From Flavobacterium sp. (GTDB lineage: Bacteria > Bacteroidota > Bacteroidia > Flavobacteriales > Flavobacteriaceae): 35,124 nt of DNA. This document shows positions 9,295 through 17,684 of the stretch, one piece after another (the first letter of the stretch is position 1; every line of letters starts with the position of its first letter). The notes under the pieces are model-generated. The model was not told where the DNA came from. It saw nothing but the letters and a program-made list of their open reading frames with translations, and searched no databases. Position numbers and translations under genes: made by a program. The stretch spans positions 1 to 35,124 of the forward strand of contig NZ_PNNA01000075.1 of NCBI RefSeq assembly GCF_013823965.1, in the 5' to 3' direction.

Positions 9295-10407
9295 TTACAA
9301 AACCGTTTCTACTTCGTTAAACGGTAATCCCCAAGCATCGGCCACGCCTCTGTAGACAATTTTACCATTGGCAACGTTAAGACCTTTTTTTAATTCTTCA
9401 TTTTCGGCACAAGCTTTTTTCCATCCTTTGTTTGCTAATTGCAAAGCATAAGGTAAAGTGGCATTCGTCAAGGCTAAGGTAGAAGTATAAGGAACTGCTC
9501 CAGGCATATTGGCCACGCAATAATGAACAATATCGTCAATGATAAAGGTTGGGTTTTCGTGTGTTGTTGGTTCGCAAGTTTCGATACATCCACCTTGGTC
9601 AACGGCAACGTCAACTAAAACGGTTCCAGGAGCCATCAATTTCAACATGTCTCGAGTAATCAAATGTGGTGCTTTTGCACCAGGAATTAACACGGCACCG
9701 ATAACCAAATCAGCTTCGGCGATTGCTTCTAGAATGTTGTAATGGTTGGACATAACGGTAGTCACGTTTGCCGGCATGGTGTCTGACAAATAACGCAAAC
9801 GAGGCAAACTCAAATCCATAATCACGACTCTTGCACCAAGACCTGCAGCCATTTTTGCTGCTTGTGTACCAACAATTCCACCACCCAAAACTAAAACTTT
9901 TGCTGGAGGAACTCCGGGAACACCTCCTAAAAGAATTCCTTTTCCTTTTAGTGGTTTTTCTAAATATTTTGCGCCTTCCTGAATCGCCATACGACCTGCC
10001 ACTTCTGACATTGGTACTAATAAAGGCAAGCTGCGATCTGTTTTTTCAACAGTTTCATAGGCTAGACAAACCGCTCCGCGTTCTATCATCGCGTGTGTTA
10101 ATGGCTCAGAAGAAGCGAAGTGGAAATAGGTAAATAGTAATTGATCTTTTTTGATAAGTGGATATTCGGAAGCGATAGGTTCTTTTACTTTCACAATCAT
10201 TTCGGCAATGTTGTACACTTCCTCTATTGTTGACAATAATTCGGCTCCAGCAGCTTTGTAGGCTTCATCGGTAAAACCACTGTTTTCTCCAGCACCCATT
10301 TGAACATACACAGGATGTCCTTGTTTTTTGAATTCGGCCACACCTGCAGGTGTAAGGGCTACACGATTTTCGTTGTTTTTGATTTCTTTTGGAATTCCAA
10401 TTATCAT
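9295..10407 (-). CDS. ald: Alanine dehydrogenase
   Basis: A 370-residue NAD-dependent L-alanine dehydrogenase (L-alanine + NAD+ to pyruvate + ammonia + NADH), the usual family length. Catalytic and binding residues fall at the standard numbers: R15 in NENR, K75 in VKVKEP, H96 in FTYFHFAS and D270 in DVAVDQGG. The Rossmann motif GGGIVGTQAA lies around 175-185. It is cytoplasmic and links alanine use or production to central carbon and nitrogen metabolism. It is divergently transcribed from an Lrp/AsnC regulator across a 207-bp region holding a perfect palindrome, a common arrangement for Lrp-family control of ald (AldR in mycobacteria); regulation here is inferred from that context. Confidence 0.96.
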   Translation of the reverse strand: MIIGIPKEIKNNENRVALTPAGVAEFKKQGHPVYVQMGAGENSGFTDEAYKAAGAELLSTIEEVYNIAEMIVKVKEPIASEYPLIKKDQLLFTYFHFASSEPLTHAMIERGAVCLAYETVEKTDRSLPLLVPMSEVAGRMAIQEGAKYLEKPLKGKGILLGGVPGVPPAKVLVLGGGIVGTQAAKMAAGLGARVVIMDLSLPRLRYLSDTMPANVTTVMSNHYNILEAIAEADLVIGAVLIPGAKAPHLITRDMLKLMAPGTVLVDVAVDQGGCIETCEPTTHENPTFIIDDIVHYCVANMPGAVPYTSTLALTNATLPYALQLANKGWKKACAENEELKKGLNVANGKIVYRGVADAWGLPFNEVETVL

Positions 10408-10471
10408 TTGCTATGAATTTAATGGTTAGAGAATATTTATATAAAAGTAATAAATAAGAAAATAAAAGTGG

Positions 10472-10483
10472 TATAGCGCTATA
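10472..10483. promoter_or_regulatory. Perfect 12-bp palindrome in the ald/lrp intergenic region
   Basis: TATAGCGCTATA is a perfect inverted repeat with a GC core in an otherwise very AT-rich region, 65 bp upstream of ald and 131 bp upstream of the regulator gene. It is a plausible operator for the adjacent Lrp/AsnC protein; this is inference. Confidence 0.45.
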
Positions 10484-10614
10484 AATTAAGAAAATATTAT
10501 ATTATTTTATTATTTTTACAAAAAATATTTCTGAATTCGGTCTTTTTTATATTTCTAAAACGAAAAATAAACTGTGACTAAAAGCAGCATTTATTCATTT
10601 AATTCTTTTAAGTC

Positions 10615-11073
10615 ATGATCCTCGACGAAACAGACAAAAAAATATTGCGACTTCTTCAAGAAGATGCTCATTTGACATTGAAGGATATTGCCGGGAAAAT
10701 AAATCTTTCGCTGACACCGGTGCACGATCGCGTTAAACGATTGGAAAAAGAAGGCATCATCGAGAAATATGTTTCGATTTTGAACAAAAAGAAATTGGGA
10801 ATGAACCTTACCGTGTATTGTCAAGTCACGCTTGTGAAACAAACGCACGATATTTCGGAGGGATTCAATCAATCGATTTTAAATATGCCTGAAGTGGTGG
10901 AATGTAATTTTGTGTCCGGAACTTTCGATTATATGCTCAAAGTTATTTTGCCTGATATGGAAAGTTACCATCATTTTCACCAAAAAAAATTATCGGTCTT
11001 GCCCGAGGTTTCCTTGATTAATAGCTTTTTCATTATCTCGGAAGTTAAAAGTACTACCGTTTTGCTCATTTAA
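10615..11073 (+). CDS. Lrp/AsnC-family transcriptional regulator
   Basis: A 152-residue protein with the family's two-part layout. The N-terminal winged helix-turn-helix (about 3-60) starts LDETDKKILRLLQ and has its recognition helix in LSLTPVHDRVKRLEKEGII. The C-terminal RAM ligand-binding and oligomerisation domain (about 65-150) contains VECNFVSGTFDYMLKV. Such proteins form dimers to octamers and respond to amino acids. Divergence from ald makes it the likely alanine-responsive regulator of that gene. The start ATG at 10615 gives the canonical family N terminus. No other target is suggested by the neighbourhood. Confidence 0.93.
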   Translation: MILDETDKKILRLLQEDAHLTLKDIAGKINLSLTPVHDRVKRLEKEGIIEKYVSILNKKKLGMNLTVYCQVTLVKQTHDISEGFNQSILNMPEVVECNFVSGTFDYMLKVILPDMESYHHFHQKKLSVLPEVSLINSFFIISEVKSTTVLLI

Positions 11074-11080
11074 AGAAATA

Positions 11081-11112
11081 AAAAAACCGTCTCGATTTAA
11101 CGAAACGGATTT
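11081..11112 (-). terminator. Terminator between lrp and the GAPDH gene
   Basis: An imperfect hairpin (CCGTCTCG with CGAAACGG, loop ATTTAA) has a 7-8 nt T-tract on the minus strand, which fits termination of the GAPDH gene. It lies between convergent genes. The arms resemble those of the terminators at 8375 and 9241. Confidence 0.65.
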
Positions 11113-11146
11113 CCTGGTTGAATTATAATTGGTTAATGTATACGAT

Positions 11147-12595
11147 TTAGTAGTAAGTAAAACGTCTTACTTTAGCTATATATTTGGCCAATCGGATGAC
11201 TTGGTGGCTGTAGCCAAATTCATTGTCATACCAAATATACAAAACGATATTTTTGCCGTCTTTTGAAACGATTGTGGCGTTACTGTCATAAATTGCCGGA
11301 GCCGAAGTGCCAACAATGTCTGAAGAAACCAACTCGTTGTTCAGAGAATATTTAATTTGTTCTACCAATTCACCTTCCAAAGCATATTTTTTCATAATGC
11401 CATTTAGGTCTGCAATCGAAGTTGTTTTGGCCACTTCCAAACTTAAAACCACCAAGGAACCATTGGGAACCGGCACCCGAATTGCATTGGAAGTTAATTT
11501 TCCTTCCAGCGAAGGAACTGCTTTGGAGACAGCTGTTCCGGCTCCAGTTTCGGTAATGACCATATTCAAGGCGGCAGCTCTACCACGACGGTATTTTTTA
11601 TGCATATTGTCTACCAAATTCTGGTCATTGGTATAGGCATGAATGGTTTCTAAATGTCCTTTTACAACGCCCAAAGTGTCTTCCACCACTTTTAAAATGG
11701 GGGCAATGGCATTGGTAGTGCAAGATGCAGCGGAAAAAATATTCGTTTCATCAGGATTGTAATCGTTTTGGTTTACTCCATAAACAATATTGGGAACACC
11801 TTTTCCCGGTGCGGTAAGCAAAACTTTATCTACTCCTTTGGAAGTTAAATGTCTTGCCAATGCCTCTTGGGTCGTGAAAGCTCCCGTGTTGTCAATCACT
11901 AATGCATTGTCAATATTATATTGGGTGTAATCAATTTCTTCAGGACTGTTTGCGCTGATGACATGAACGGTTGTGCCATTTATAATCAAGGTCTTGTTTT
12001 CAGCATCGGCGATTACGGAACCCATAAAATCTCCGTGAATGGAATCATGACGCAACAAAGAAGCTCTTTTTTCTAATGTGACTGCGTCGTTTTTGTCTCG
12101 GGTGACAATAGCTCTCAATCGCAACTGGTTTCCTTTGCCAGTTTTTGAAGCCAATTCTCTGGCAAGTAATCTTCCAATTCTTCCAAAACCATAAAGCACA
12201 ACATCTTTTGGTTGAATTTCTTCGGTTTTTTTGGCATCAATTAATTTGTCAACAACAAATGATTTTGCATTTTGATATTTGCTGTTTTCTAAATTAAATT
12301 CATAAGTCAGTTTGCCAATATCCAATTTTGACGGCGGTAAATCCGATGAAAGAATAGCCTTGGCGATTTCTACAGAATCAAAAATAGAAATGGGCTTGCC
12401 TACAAATTCGCCGGCATACTCGTGTAAATTGATTATTTCGCTGACATTTTTATCAATTAATTGATTTCTGAACAGTACAATTTCGGTAGATTTATCATAC
12501 CATAAATCGCTTATAATTTTGATGAATTCTACCCCGGCTTTTCGGATGTCGGTTTGAAATGAAACTTCTTTTTCGTACAAAATGGTGTCGTTCAC
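11147..12595 (-). CDS. Glyceraldehyde-3-phosphate dehydrogenase, long form with N-terminal extension
   Basis: A 482-residue GAPDH family protein. The first 130 or so residues are an extension absent from the usual 330-residue enzyme. The Rossmann motif GFGRIGR lies at 136-142, and the nucleophile is C292 in SCTTN. The catalytic histidine is in IHAYTNDQ, and the substrate-loop segment KYRRGRAAALN is intact, so activity is expected. The enzyme oxidises glyceraldehyde-3-phosphate to 1,3-bisphosphoglycerate; whether this form prefers NAD or NADP, or runs the gluconeogenic direction, is not readable. The start is GTG at 12595; no alternative in-frame ATG lies just upstream. A candidate promoter and inverted-repeat operator lie 45-86 bp upstream. 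Confidence 0.92.
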   Translation of the reverse strand: MNDTILYEKEVSFQTDIRKAGVEFIKIISDLWYDKSTEIVLFRNQLIDKNVSEIINLHEYAGEFVGKPISIFDSVEIAKAILSSDLPPSKLDIGKLTYEFNLENSKYQNAKSFVVDKLIDAKKTEEIQPKDVVLYGFGRIGRLLARELASKTGKGNQLRLRAIVTRDKNDAVTLEKRASLLRHDSIHGDFMGSVIADAENKTLIINGTTVHVISANSPEEIDYTQYNIDNALVIDNTGAFTTQEALARHLTSKGVDKVLLTAPGKGVPNIVYGVNQNDYNPDETNIFSAASCTTNAIAPILKVVEDTLGVVKGHLETIHAYTNDQNLVDNMHKKYRRGRAAALNMVITETGAGTAVSKAVPSLEGKLTSNAIRVPVPNGSLVVLSLEVAKTTSIADLNGIMKKYALEGELVEQIKYSLNNELVSSDIVGTSAPAIYDSNATIVSKDGKNIVLYIWYDNEFGYSHQVIRLAKYIAKVRRFTYY

Positions 12596-12631
12596 GTTGA
12601 AAATTTTAAAAAATAGAATTTTGCTTTTTTA

Positions 12632-12681
12632 ATTTCGTGCAAAAGTATGATTTTAAAATGTTTCACGAAAACGATTTCGTG
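12632..12681 (-). promoter_or_regulatory. GAPDH promoter with CACGAAA/TTTCGTG inverted repeats
   Basis: On the minus strand TACTTTTG (12647-12640) matches the -7 consensus TAnnTTTG exactly, though no clear -33 TTG is seen. A 7-bp inverted repeat, CACGAAA (12664-12670) and TTTCGTG (12675-12681) with ACGA between, lies at about the -33 position. A third copy, TTTCGTG at 12632-12638, overlaps the expected transcription start. The AAAACGATTT core resembles LacI-family operators. Confidence 0.5.
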
Positions 12682-12693
12682 ATTATTTTTCAT

Positions 12694-12733
12694 AAAAAAA
12701 ACCATCTTGTTTTTTTGCAAGATGGCTTTTTTT
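12694..12733 (-). terminator. Terminator of the HtrA gene
   Basis: The stem CCATCTTG (12702-12709) pairs with CAAGATGG (12718-12725), with an A/T-rich loop and T-tracts in both reading directions. It lies just past the stop of the minus-strand protease gene. Confidence 0.8.
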
Positions 12734-12748
12734 ATGAAATGTGGAATA

Positions 12749-14146
12749 TTAGATAATTATTCGAATTATTTCTCCTCTTTTATTAATCATTTCCATCTGG
12801 ATGCTTTGGTTTTCTGCTTTATTATTCAAAAGCTTGGAAGCCGACTCGATGTCCTTGATTTTTACGTTGTCGATGCTCAAAATTATATTTCCTTTGAGTT
12901 CTTCTTCATATTGCTTCAAGTTTTCATTGGTTATGGATTTGATTTTTACACCGCCATCCAAGTGAAATCTGGTTTTTTCTGCCGCCGCAATATTCTCTAA
13001 TTCTATTCCTTTAAATTCGGTGCTGAAAAACTCGTTTTTGCTCAAAATTACTGGCACAACTTTGTTTTTTCCATCTCTAATGAAGGTAACTTCCACTTTG
13101 TCGTTAGGTCTTTTGGTGTTAATGTACCCCGAAAGATCGGCAAAAGTGGCAATATCTTGATTGTCCAGTTTTATGATGATGTCTCCTTTTTGTAACCCAG
13201 ATTTTTCGGCGCCCGATTTTTTTACGACTTTATTAATGTAAAAACCTTGGGTTTGTGAAACTCCCAATTCTTTTGACGCCAAAGCATTCAATTCGCCTCC
13301 TTCAACACCAAGAATTCCTCTCTGCACGTTTCCAAACTCCATTAAATCATCAATTATTTTTCGGGCATTGTTTGAAGGAATGGCAAAGGAATATCCTGCA
13401 TAACTGCCTGTTGGTGATGAAATCATGGTGTTGATTCCAATTAATTCACCACGAGTATTTACTAATGCGCCGCCACTGTTTCCGGGGTTTACCGCAGCAT
13501 CCGTTTGGATGAAAGATTGAATTCCGCTGGCATCCAGATTTCTGGCTTTGGCCGAAATAATTCCCGCAGTCACGGTCGAAGTTAAATTATAAGGGTTCCC
13601 AACGGCCAAAACCCATTCGCCTATTTTCACCGAATCAGAATTGGCGAAAGCCGTATAAGGCAATTTTTCGTCAGCATTGATTTTTAATAAAGCAATGTCC
13701 ATTTTCGAGTCGGTTCCAATGAGTTTTGCTGGATAGGATTTCTTGTTGTTCAGCGTGATTTCAATTTCCGATGCATCTTTTATTACGTGATTGTTGGTTA
13801 CGATATAACCGTCTTCCGAAATGATTACGCCAGAACCTGTTCCTACTTGTTCTTGCAATTGATCGCCTCTGTAACTGTAAAAATATTCCAAAATGGGATT
13901 GGAAACACTTTTTCGGGAGACATTTTTTACGTGAACTACCGTATGAATCGTTTTGTCGGCTGCTTCAGTAAAATCAACTGCTTCTGCCGATAAGCCAACG
14001 GTTCTTCCATACGAATTTGGAGCAGAAGTTGTAATGGATTTATTTTTCGAAAAAAAGCCATTGTCGTCAAATAACATTTTATAGGAACCCAATGTTACGG
14101 CTCCACTCAACAATGACACTAAAAAAAGGCTTGAAAATCGTTTCAT
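12749..14146 (-). CDS. Periplasmic HtrA/DegP-type serine protease
   Basis: A 465-residue Do-like protease. An N-terminal hydrophobic segment (about 5-22) acts as a signal peptide or anchor. The trypsin-like domain (about 60-255) has an intact triad: H120 in VTNNHVI, D150 in KMDIALL and S224 in NPGNSGGAL. Two PDZ domains follow: a clear one at about 275-370 (GILGVEGGEL, later SGLQKGDIIIKLDN) and a shorter, more divergent one to the C terminus. The family degrades or refolds misfolded envelope proteins. It is divergent from dapF with 137 bp between and probably a single-gene unit. Confidence in family is high; DegP versus DegS-like regulation cannot be decided. Confidence 0.94.
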   Translation of the reverse strand: MKRFSSLFLVSLLSGAVTLGSYKMLFDDNGFFSKNKSITTSAPNSYGRTVGLSAEAVDFTEAADKTIHTVVHVKNVSRKSVSNPILEYFYSYRGDQLQEQVGTGSGVIISEDGYIVTNNHVIKDASEIEITLNNKKSYPAKLIGTDSKMDIALLKINADEKLPYTAFANSDSVKIGEWVLAVGNPYNLTSTVTAGIISAKARNLDASGIQSFIQTDAAVNPGNSGGALVNTRGELIGINTMISSPTGSYAGYSFAIPSNNARKIIDDLMEFGNVQRGILGVEGGELNALASKELGVSQTQGFYINKVVKKSGAEKSGLQKGDIIIKLDNQDIATFADLSGYINTKRPNDKVEVTFIRDGKNKVVPVILSKNEFFSTEFKGIELENIAAAEKTRFHLDGGVKIKSITNENLKQYEEELKGNIILSIDNVKIKDIESASKLLNNKAENQSIQMEMINKRGEIIRIII

Positions 14147-14232
14147 GGTTTTATAGTTATTTAAGAATTTACACTGTAAAATTAAAAATTTTACTTCTTC
14201 AAAAAAACAGTTTAACGCTCGCTTAACAATCT

Positions 14233-14261
14233 TTAACGTATCATTAATATTTGTACTTTTG
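14233..14261 (+). promoter_or_regulatory. Candidate promoter of the dapF operon
   Basis: TACTTTTG at 14254-14261 matches the -7 consensus TAnnTTTG exactly. A weaker TTA sits 18 nt upstream (14233-14235) in place of TTG. The predicted start lies about 16 nt before the dapF ATG, giving a very short leader. Confidence 0.5.
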
Positions 14262-14283
14262 CGGTACTTAATATGATGTTACA

Positions 14284-15066
14284 ATGCAATTAGAATTCTA
14301 TAAATACCAAGGAACAGGAAACGATTTTGTAATGATTGACAACCGTTCCGGTTTTTTCCCAAAGGAAAATGTACAACTCGTAGCCCGTTTGTGTGACAGA
14401 CGTTTCGGGATTGGTGCCGACGGACTTATACTTTTGGAAAACGACACCGAAACTGATTTTAAAATGGTTTATTACAATTCCGACGGGAACCAAAGTTCCA
14501 TGTGTGGCAATGGAGGTCGTTGTTTGGCAGCTTTTGCCAAAGATTTGAACGTGATTAAAGACAGTTGTACTTTTATCGCTACGGATGGTTTGCATCATGC
14601 CAGTGTTGCCAGTGACGGCATTGTTTCTTTGCAAATGATTGATGTTGCCAATATAAAAAAAGAAAAAGAGTATACTTTTATGAATACCGGTTCGCCGCAT
14701 CACGTGCAAATGGTGGAGGATTTGGAACATTATAATGTAAAAGAAAACGGAGCAGCCCTGCGTTACGGCCCATTGTATGGAGCAGCAGGAAGCAACATCA
14801 ATTTCGTTAAAAAAATAAATGAGGATACTTTCTCGCTTCGCACTTATGAAAGAGGAGTGGAAGATGAAACTTTGGCTTGCGGAACGGGAGCCACAGCGGT
14901 TGCCATTGCGATGAATGCCACCGGACAAACCAATGCTTCTTCCGTTAATTTGAATGTTGAAGGTGGAAAACTTGCCGTTTCTTTTGAGAAAATGGGAGAA
15001 GTTTTTACCAATGTTTTCCTTATTGGTCCCGCTAAATTTGTTTTTAAAGGACAAATTGAAATTTAA
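14284..15066 (+). CDS. dapF: Diaminopimelate epimerase
   Basis: A 260-residue PLP-independent epimerase that converts LL- to meso-diaminopimelate, the last step before lysine and the mDAP of peptidoglycan. The paired catalytic cysteines are present: C74 in MCGNGGRC and C199 in LACGTGATA. The substrate-binding GNDFVMIDN motif lies at 12-20. The length is slightly shorter than the E. coli enzyme (274) but normal for Bacteroidota. It is the first gene of a tight plus-strand cluster with a GNAT acetyltransferase, mltG and a DUF2279 gene; mDAP supply and glycan-strand processing in one unit suits a cell-wall operon. Confidence 0.96.
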   Translation: MQLEFYKYQGTGNDFVMIDNRSGFFPKENVQLVARLCDRRFGIGADGLILLENDTETDFKMVYYNSDGNQSSMCGNGGRCLAAFAKDLNVIKDSCTFIATDGLHHASVASDGIVSLQMIDVANIKKEKEYTFMNTGSPHHVQMVEDLEHYNVKENGAALRYGPLYGAAGSNINFVKKINEDTFSLRTYERGVEDETLACGTGATAVAIAMNATGQTNASSVNLNVEGGKLAVSFEKMGEVFTNVFLIGPAKFVFKGQIEI

Positions 15067-15084
15067 ACAAATTCCTAAATCTGA

Positions 15085-15618
15085 ATGATTACACTAAAAG
15101 GCGAAAACATATACCTCCGAGCACTTGAACCCAATGATTTGGAGTTTGTGTATGCGATGGAAAACGACCAAAGCATTTGGGAAGTCAGCAATACGCAAAC
15201 CCCTTACAGCCGGTTTTTGGTGAGACAATATCTTGAAAATGCCCATCAGGATATTTACGAAGCCAAACAATTGCGATTGGCTATTTGTCAGGATGAAGAT
15301 TTTCCGGCACTTGGATTAATCGATTTGTTTGATTTTGATCCCAAGAATAACAGGGCGGGAGTGGGTATCGTGATTCAAGGGGCAGAAAACAGAAAACTGA
15401 ATATTGGTTCCGAAGCTTTGGAACTCTTGATTCGATATTCTTTTTATCATTTGAATCTGCATCAATTATATGCAAATATTGCCACAGAAAATGCAGCTAG
15501 TATAGCTCTTTTTACTAAATTTGGATTTCAAAAAATTGGCACAAAAAAAGATTGGACTCTAGTCAACGGAGTTTATAAAGACGAGGCCGTTTTTCAACTA
15601 ATAAATCATCAACTTTAA
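15085..15618 (+). CDS. GNAT-family N-acetyltransferase (RimJ/RimL-like)
   Basis: A 177-residue acetyl-CoA-dependent acetyltransferase. It opens with the RimJ/RimL-type N terminus ITLKGENIYLRALEPNDLEFVY. The acetyl-CoA-binding motif A region lies around 88-115 (GVGIVIQGAENRKLNIGSEAL), and the C-terminal helix and strand contain NAASIALFTKFGFQKIG. Related proteins acetylate ribosomal protein N termini, polyamines or small molecules, and the target here cannot be told. It starts 18 bp after dapF and ends 10 bp before mltG, so co-transcription is very likely. Confidence 0.88.
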   Translation: MITLKGENIYLRALEPNDLEFVYAMENDQSIWEVSNTQTPYSRFLVRQYLENAHQDIYEAKQLRLAICQDEDFPALGLIDLFDFDPKNNRAGVGIVIQGAENRKLNIGSEALELLIRYSFYHLNLHQLYANIATENAASIALFTKFGFQKIGTKKDWTLVNGVYKDEAVFQLINHQL

Positions 15619-15628
15619 AATTTTAGTT

Positions 15629-16669
15629 TTGAATTTAAAAAAAATCATAACAATAGCATCTGTCGTTCTAATATCGGGATTACTGATTTATGGAGGGATT
15701 GTGGCCAATCAAATTTTTTCTAAAAACACCAAATTTTCAGAAAGCGAACTCTACATTTATGTACCAACAGGTTCAACTTATGATGAGGTCAAGAAAATAA
15801 TTGAACCTTTTGTGGAGAACATGAACCGTTTTGAAATGGTGGCAAACAAAAGAAGTTATCCTGAAAACGTAAAGCCGGGACGATTTTTATTCACCAAAGG
15901 GATGAATAGTTATGATTTGGTCAAAGCTTTACGCAGCAATGTTCCCGTGAAACTGGCTTTCAACAATCAAGAGCGATTGGAGAATTTTGCCGGTCGTGTG
16001 AGTTCGCAAATCGAGCCAGATAGCTTGTTGTTGTTGAATACCTTTAAGGATTCTATTTTCTTGAAAGAAAATGGTTTTACCGACGAGAATGTTTTTGTGA
16101 TGTTTATTCCCAACACTTACGAGGTATATTGGAATATTTCAGCCGAAAAATTCCGTGATAAAATGATCAAGGAATACCGCAATTTCTGGAACAAGGAACG
16201 AACAGAAAAAGCCGCAAAGCAAGGATTGACTCCAATTGAAGCTACCATTTTGGCTTCGATCGTACACAAAGAATCCGTTAAAAAAGACGAAAGACCAAGA
16301 ATTGCCGGCGTTTATTTGAATAGAATGAAACAAGGAATGCCTCTTCAAGCTGATCCTACCGTGATTTATGCCATTAAAAAGAAAGACAATGATTTTGATC
16401 AAGTAATCAAAAGGGTTTTTTACAACGATTTGTTTTTGAACTCGCCTTACAATACTTACAAAGTGATTGGTCTTCCTCCCGGACCAATTGCGATGCCCGA
16501 CATAACGGCTTTGGACGCGGTTTTGAATCCTGAAAAGCACACCTTTATTTATTTTTGTGCCAGTGTGGATCGTTTTGGTTATCATGAATTTGCCTCTTCA
16601 TTGGAAGAGCATAATAAAAATGCCAAAAAATATTCCGATTGGATTAACAGTCAAGGCGTAACAAGATAA
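15629..16669 (+). CDS. mltG: Endolytic murein transglycosylase MltG
   Basis: A 346-residue YceG-like transglycosylase. A single N-terminal membrane helix (about 5-27) anchors it in the inner membrane, followed by a LysM-like subdomain (about 40-105) and the catalytic YceG domain. The conserved segment TILASIVHKES holds the catalytic glutamate (E215), and QADPTVIYA and LPPGPIA are also typical. The family cleaves nascent glycan strands and sets their length. The start appears to be TTG at 15629, giving MNLKKI directly before the membrane helix. It is in the dapF operon; the next start is 2 bp after its stop. Confidence 0.94.
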   Translation: MNLKKIITIASVVLISGLLIYGGIVANQIFSKNTKFSESELYIYVPTGSTYDEVKKIIEPFVENMNRFEMVANKRSYPENVKPGRFLFTKGMNSYDLVKALRSNVPVKLAFNNQERLENFAGRVSSQIEPDSLLLLNTFKDSIFLKENGFTDENVFVMFIPNTYEVYWNISAEKFRDKMIKEYRNFWNKERTEKAAKQGLTPIEATILASIVHKESVKKDERPRIAGVYLNRMKQGMPLQADPTVIYAIKKKDNDFDQVIKRVFYNDLFLNSPYNTYKVIGLPPGPIAMPDITALDAVLNPEKHTFIYFCASVDRFGYHEFASSLEEHNKNAKKYSDWINSQGVTR

Positions 16670-16671
16670 TT

Positions 16672-17586
16672 TTGAGCTTTAAAAGACAATGTGTTTTTTT
16701 GTTTTTCTTCGTGTTCCAAAGTATTTTGGCGCAAAATTCATTCGATAATTTCTTCAAACCATCCGATTCTTTAAACAAGAAAAGGCAGAATTCAGTATTT
16801 ATTACCGAGGCAGTTTTGGCTTCTGGAGCATTTATTGGCCTGAACCAGCTTTGGTACGCCGATTATCCCAGATCCAATTTCCATTTGATAAACGATAATT
16901 CCCAGTGGATGCAAATGGATAAAGTGGGACATCTTTATTCTTCCTACCATATTGGACGATTGGGTGCAGAAGCACTGAATTGGGGTGGTGCCAATCAAAA
17001 TAAGCAATTAATTTATGGATCCAGTTTGGGATTTGTATTCTTGACAGCTGTTGAGGTTCTTGACGGATTTTCTGAAGAATGGGGAGCGTCGATGGGAGAT
17101 GTTGCCGCCAATGCTTCAGGAACGGCTTTGTTTGTCTCTCAGGAATTGATTTGGAAGGAGCAACGGATTATTCCAAAATTCTCTTTTCACACGACTCAAT
17201 ATCCAAACTACAGACCCGATTTGTTGGGAAGTTCCATTCAGGAACAAATGCTAAAAGATTACAACGGACAAACGTATTGGTTTTCGGTCAATTTGCATTC
17301 TTTTGCCAAAAAATCAAAAATTCCGAAATGGTTGAATGTAGCTTTGGGTTATGGAGCCGAAGGAATGATTGGCGAAAATGGCGAACAAAATGCGCTTATT
17401 TTTCCTATAAAAAAAGAAAAATACAGACAATTTTACCTAAGTTTGGATTTAAATTTGACAAAAATCAACACAAAATCACACTTTTTGAAGACGATTTTTT
17501 CGGTTTTAAATGCGGTCAAAATCCCTGCCCCAACCCTTGAATACTCGCCTCAGCGCGGATTCAAGTTTTATGCCTTGTATTTTTAG
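16672..17586 (+). CDS. DUF2279 (YfiM-like) envelope protein
   Basis: A 304-residue protein with a signal peptide (residues 1-20, ending ILAQ). The central region has DKVGHLYSSYHIGR (about 84-97), LTAVEVLDGFSEEWGASMGDVAANASG (about 125-150) and hydrophobic helices, the pattern of DUF2279/YfiM proteins. The histidines and acids in these motifs are conserved in the family, but the function is unknown. The start is TTG at 16672, 2 bp after the mltG stop, indicating translational coupling. The C-terminal part (about 200-304) is rich in aromatic beta-strand-like segments and ends LYF, which suggests an outer-membrane association; this is inference. Confidence 0.8.
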   Translation: MSFKRQCVFLFFFVFQSILAQNSFDNFFKPSDSLNKKRQNSVFITEAVLASGAFIGLNQLWYADYPRSNFHLINDNSQWMQMDKVGHLYSSYHIGRLGAEALNWGGANQNKQLIYGSSLGFVFLTAVEVLDGFSEEWGASMGDVAANASGTALFVSQELIWKEQRIIPKFSFHTTQYPNYRPDLLGSSIQEQMLKDYNGQTYWFSVNLHSFAKKSKIPKWLNVALGYGAEGMIGENGEQNALIFPIKKEKYRQFYLSLDLNLTKINTKSHFLKTIFSVLNAVKIPAPTLEYSPQRGFKFYALYF

Positions 17587-17629
17587 ATATTTTTAACTAC
17601 TTGATAATCAGCGTTATTATTTTTTATTG

Positions 17630-17637
17630 TATATTTG
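17630..17637 (+). promoter_or_regulatory. -7 promoter element for the lysozyme-like gene
   Basis: TATATTTG is an exact match to TAnnTTTG. The nearest upstream TTG (17601-17603) is 26 nt away, longer than usual. The expected transcript start is near 17644, about 40 nt before the ATG at 17685. Confidence 0.45.
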
Positions 17638-17684
17638 CATTGTAGAAATTTCAAAGGGTGACAGCGTTTGAAGAAAAACAATTT

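Noticed and set aside
14290..15054. Long minus-strand open frame (254 codons) opposite dapF
   Set aside because: It is fully antisense to dapF, which has both catalytic cysteines and family length. The antisense protein has no recognisable domain and looks like a codon-usage shadow.
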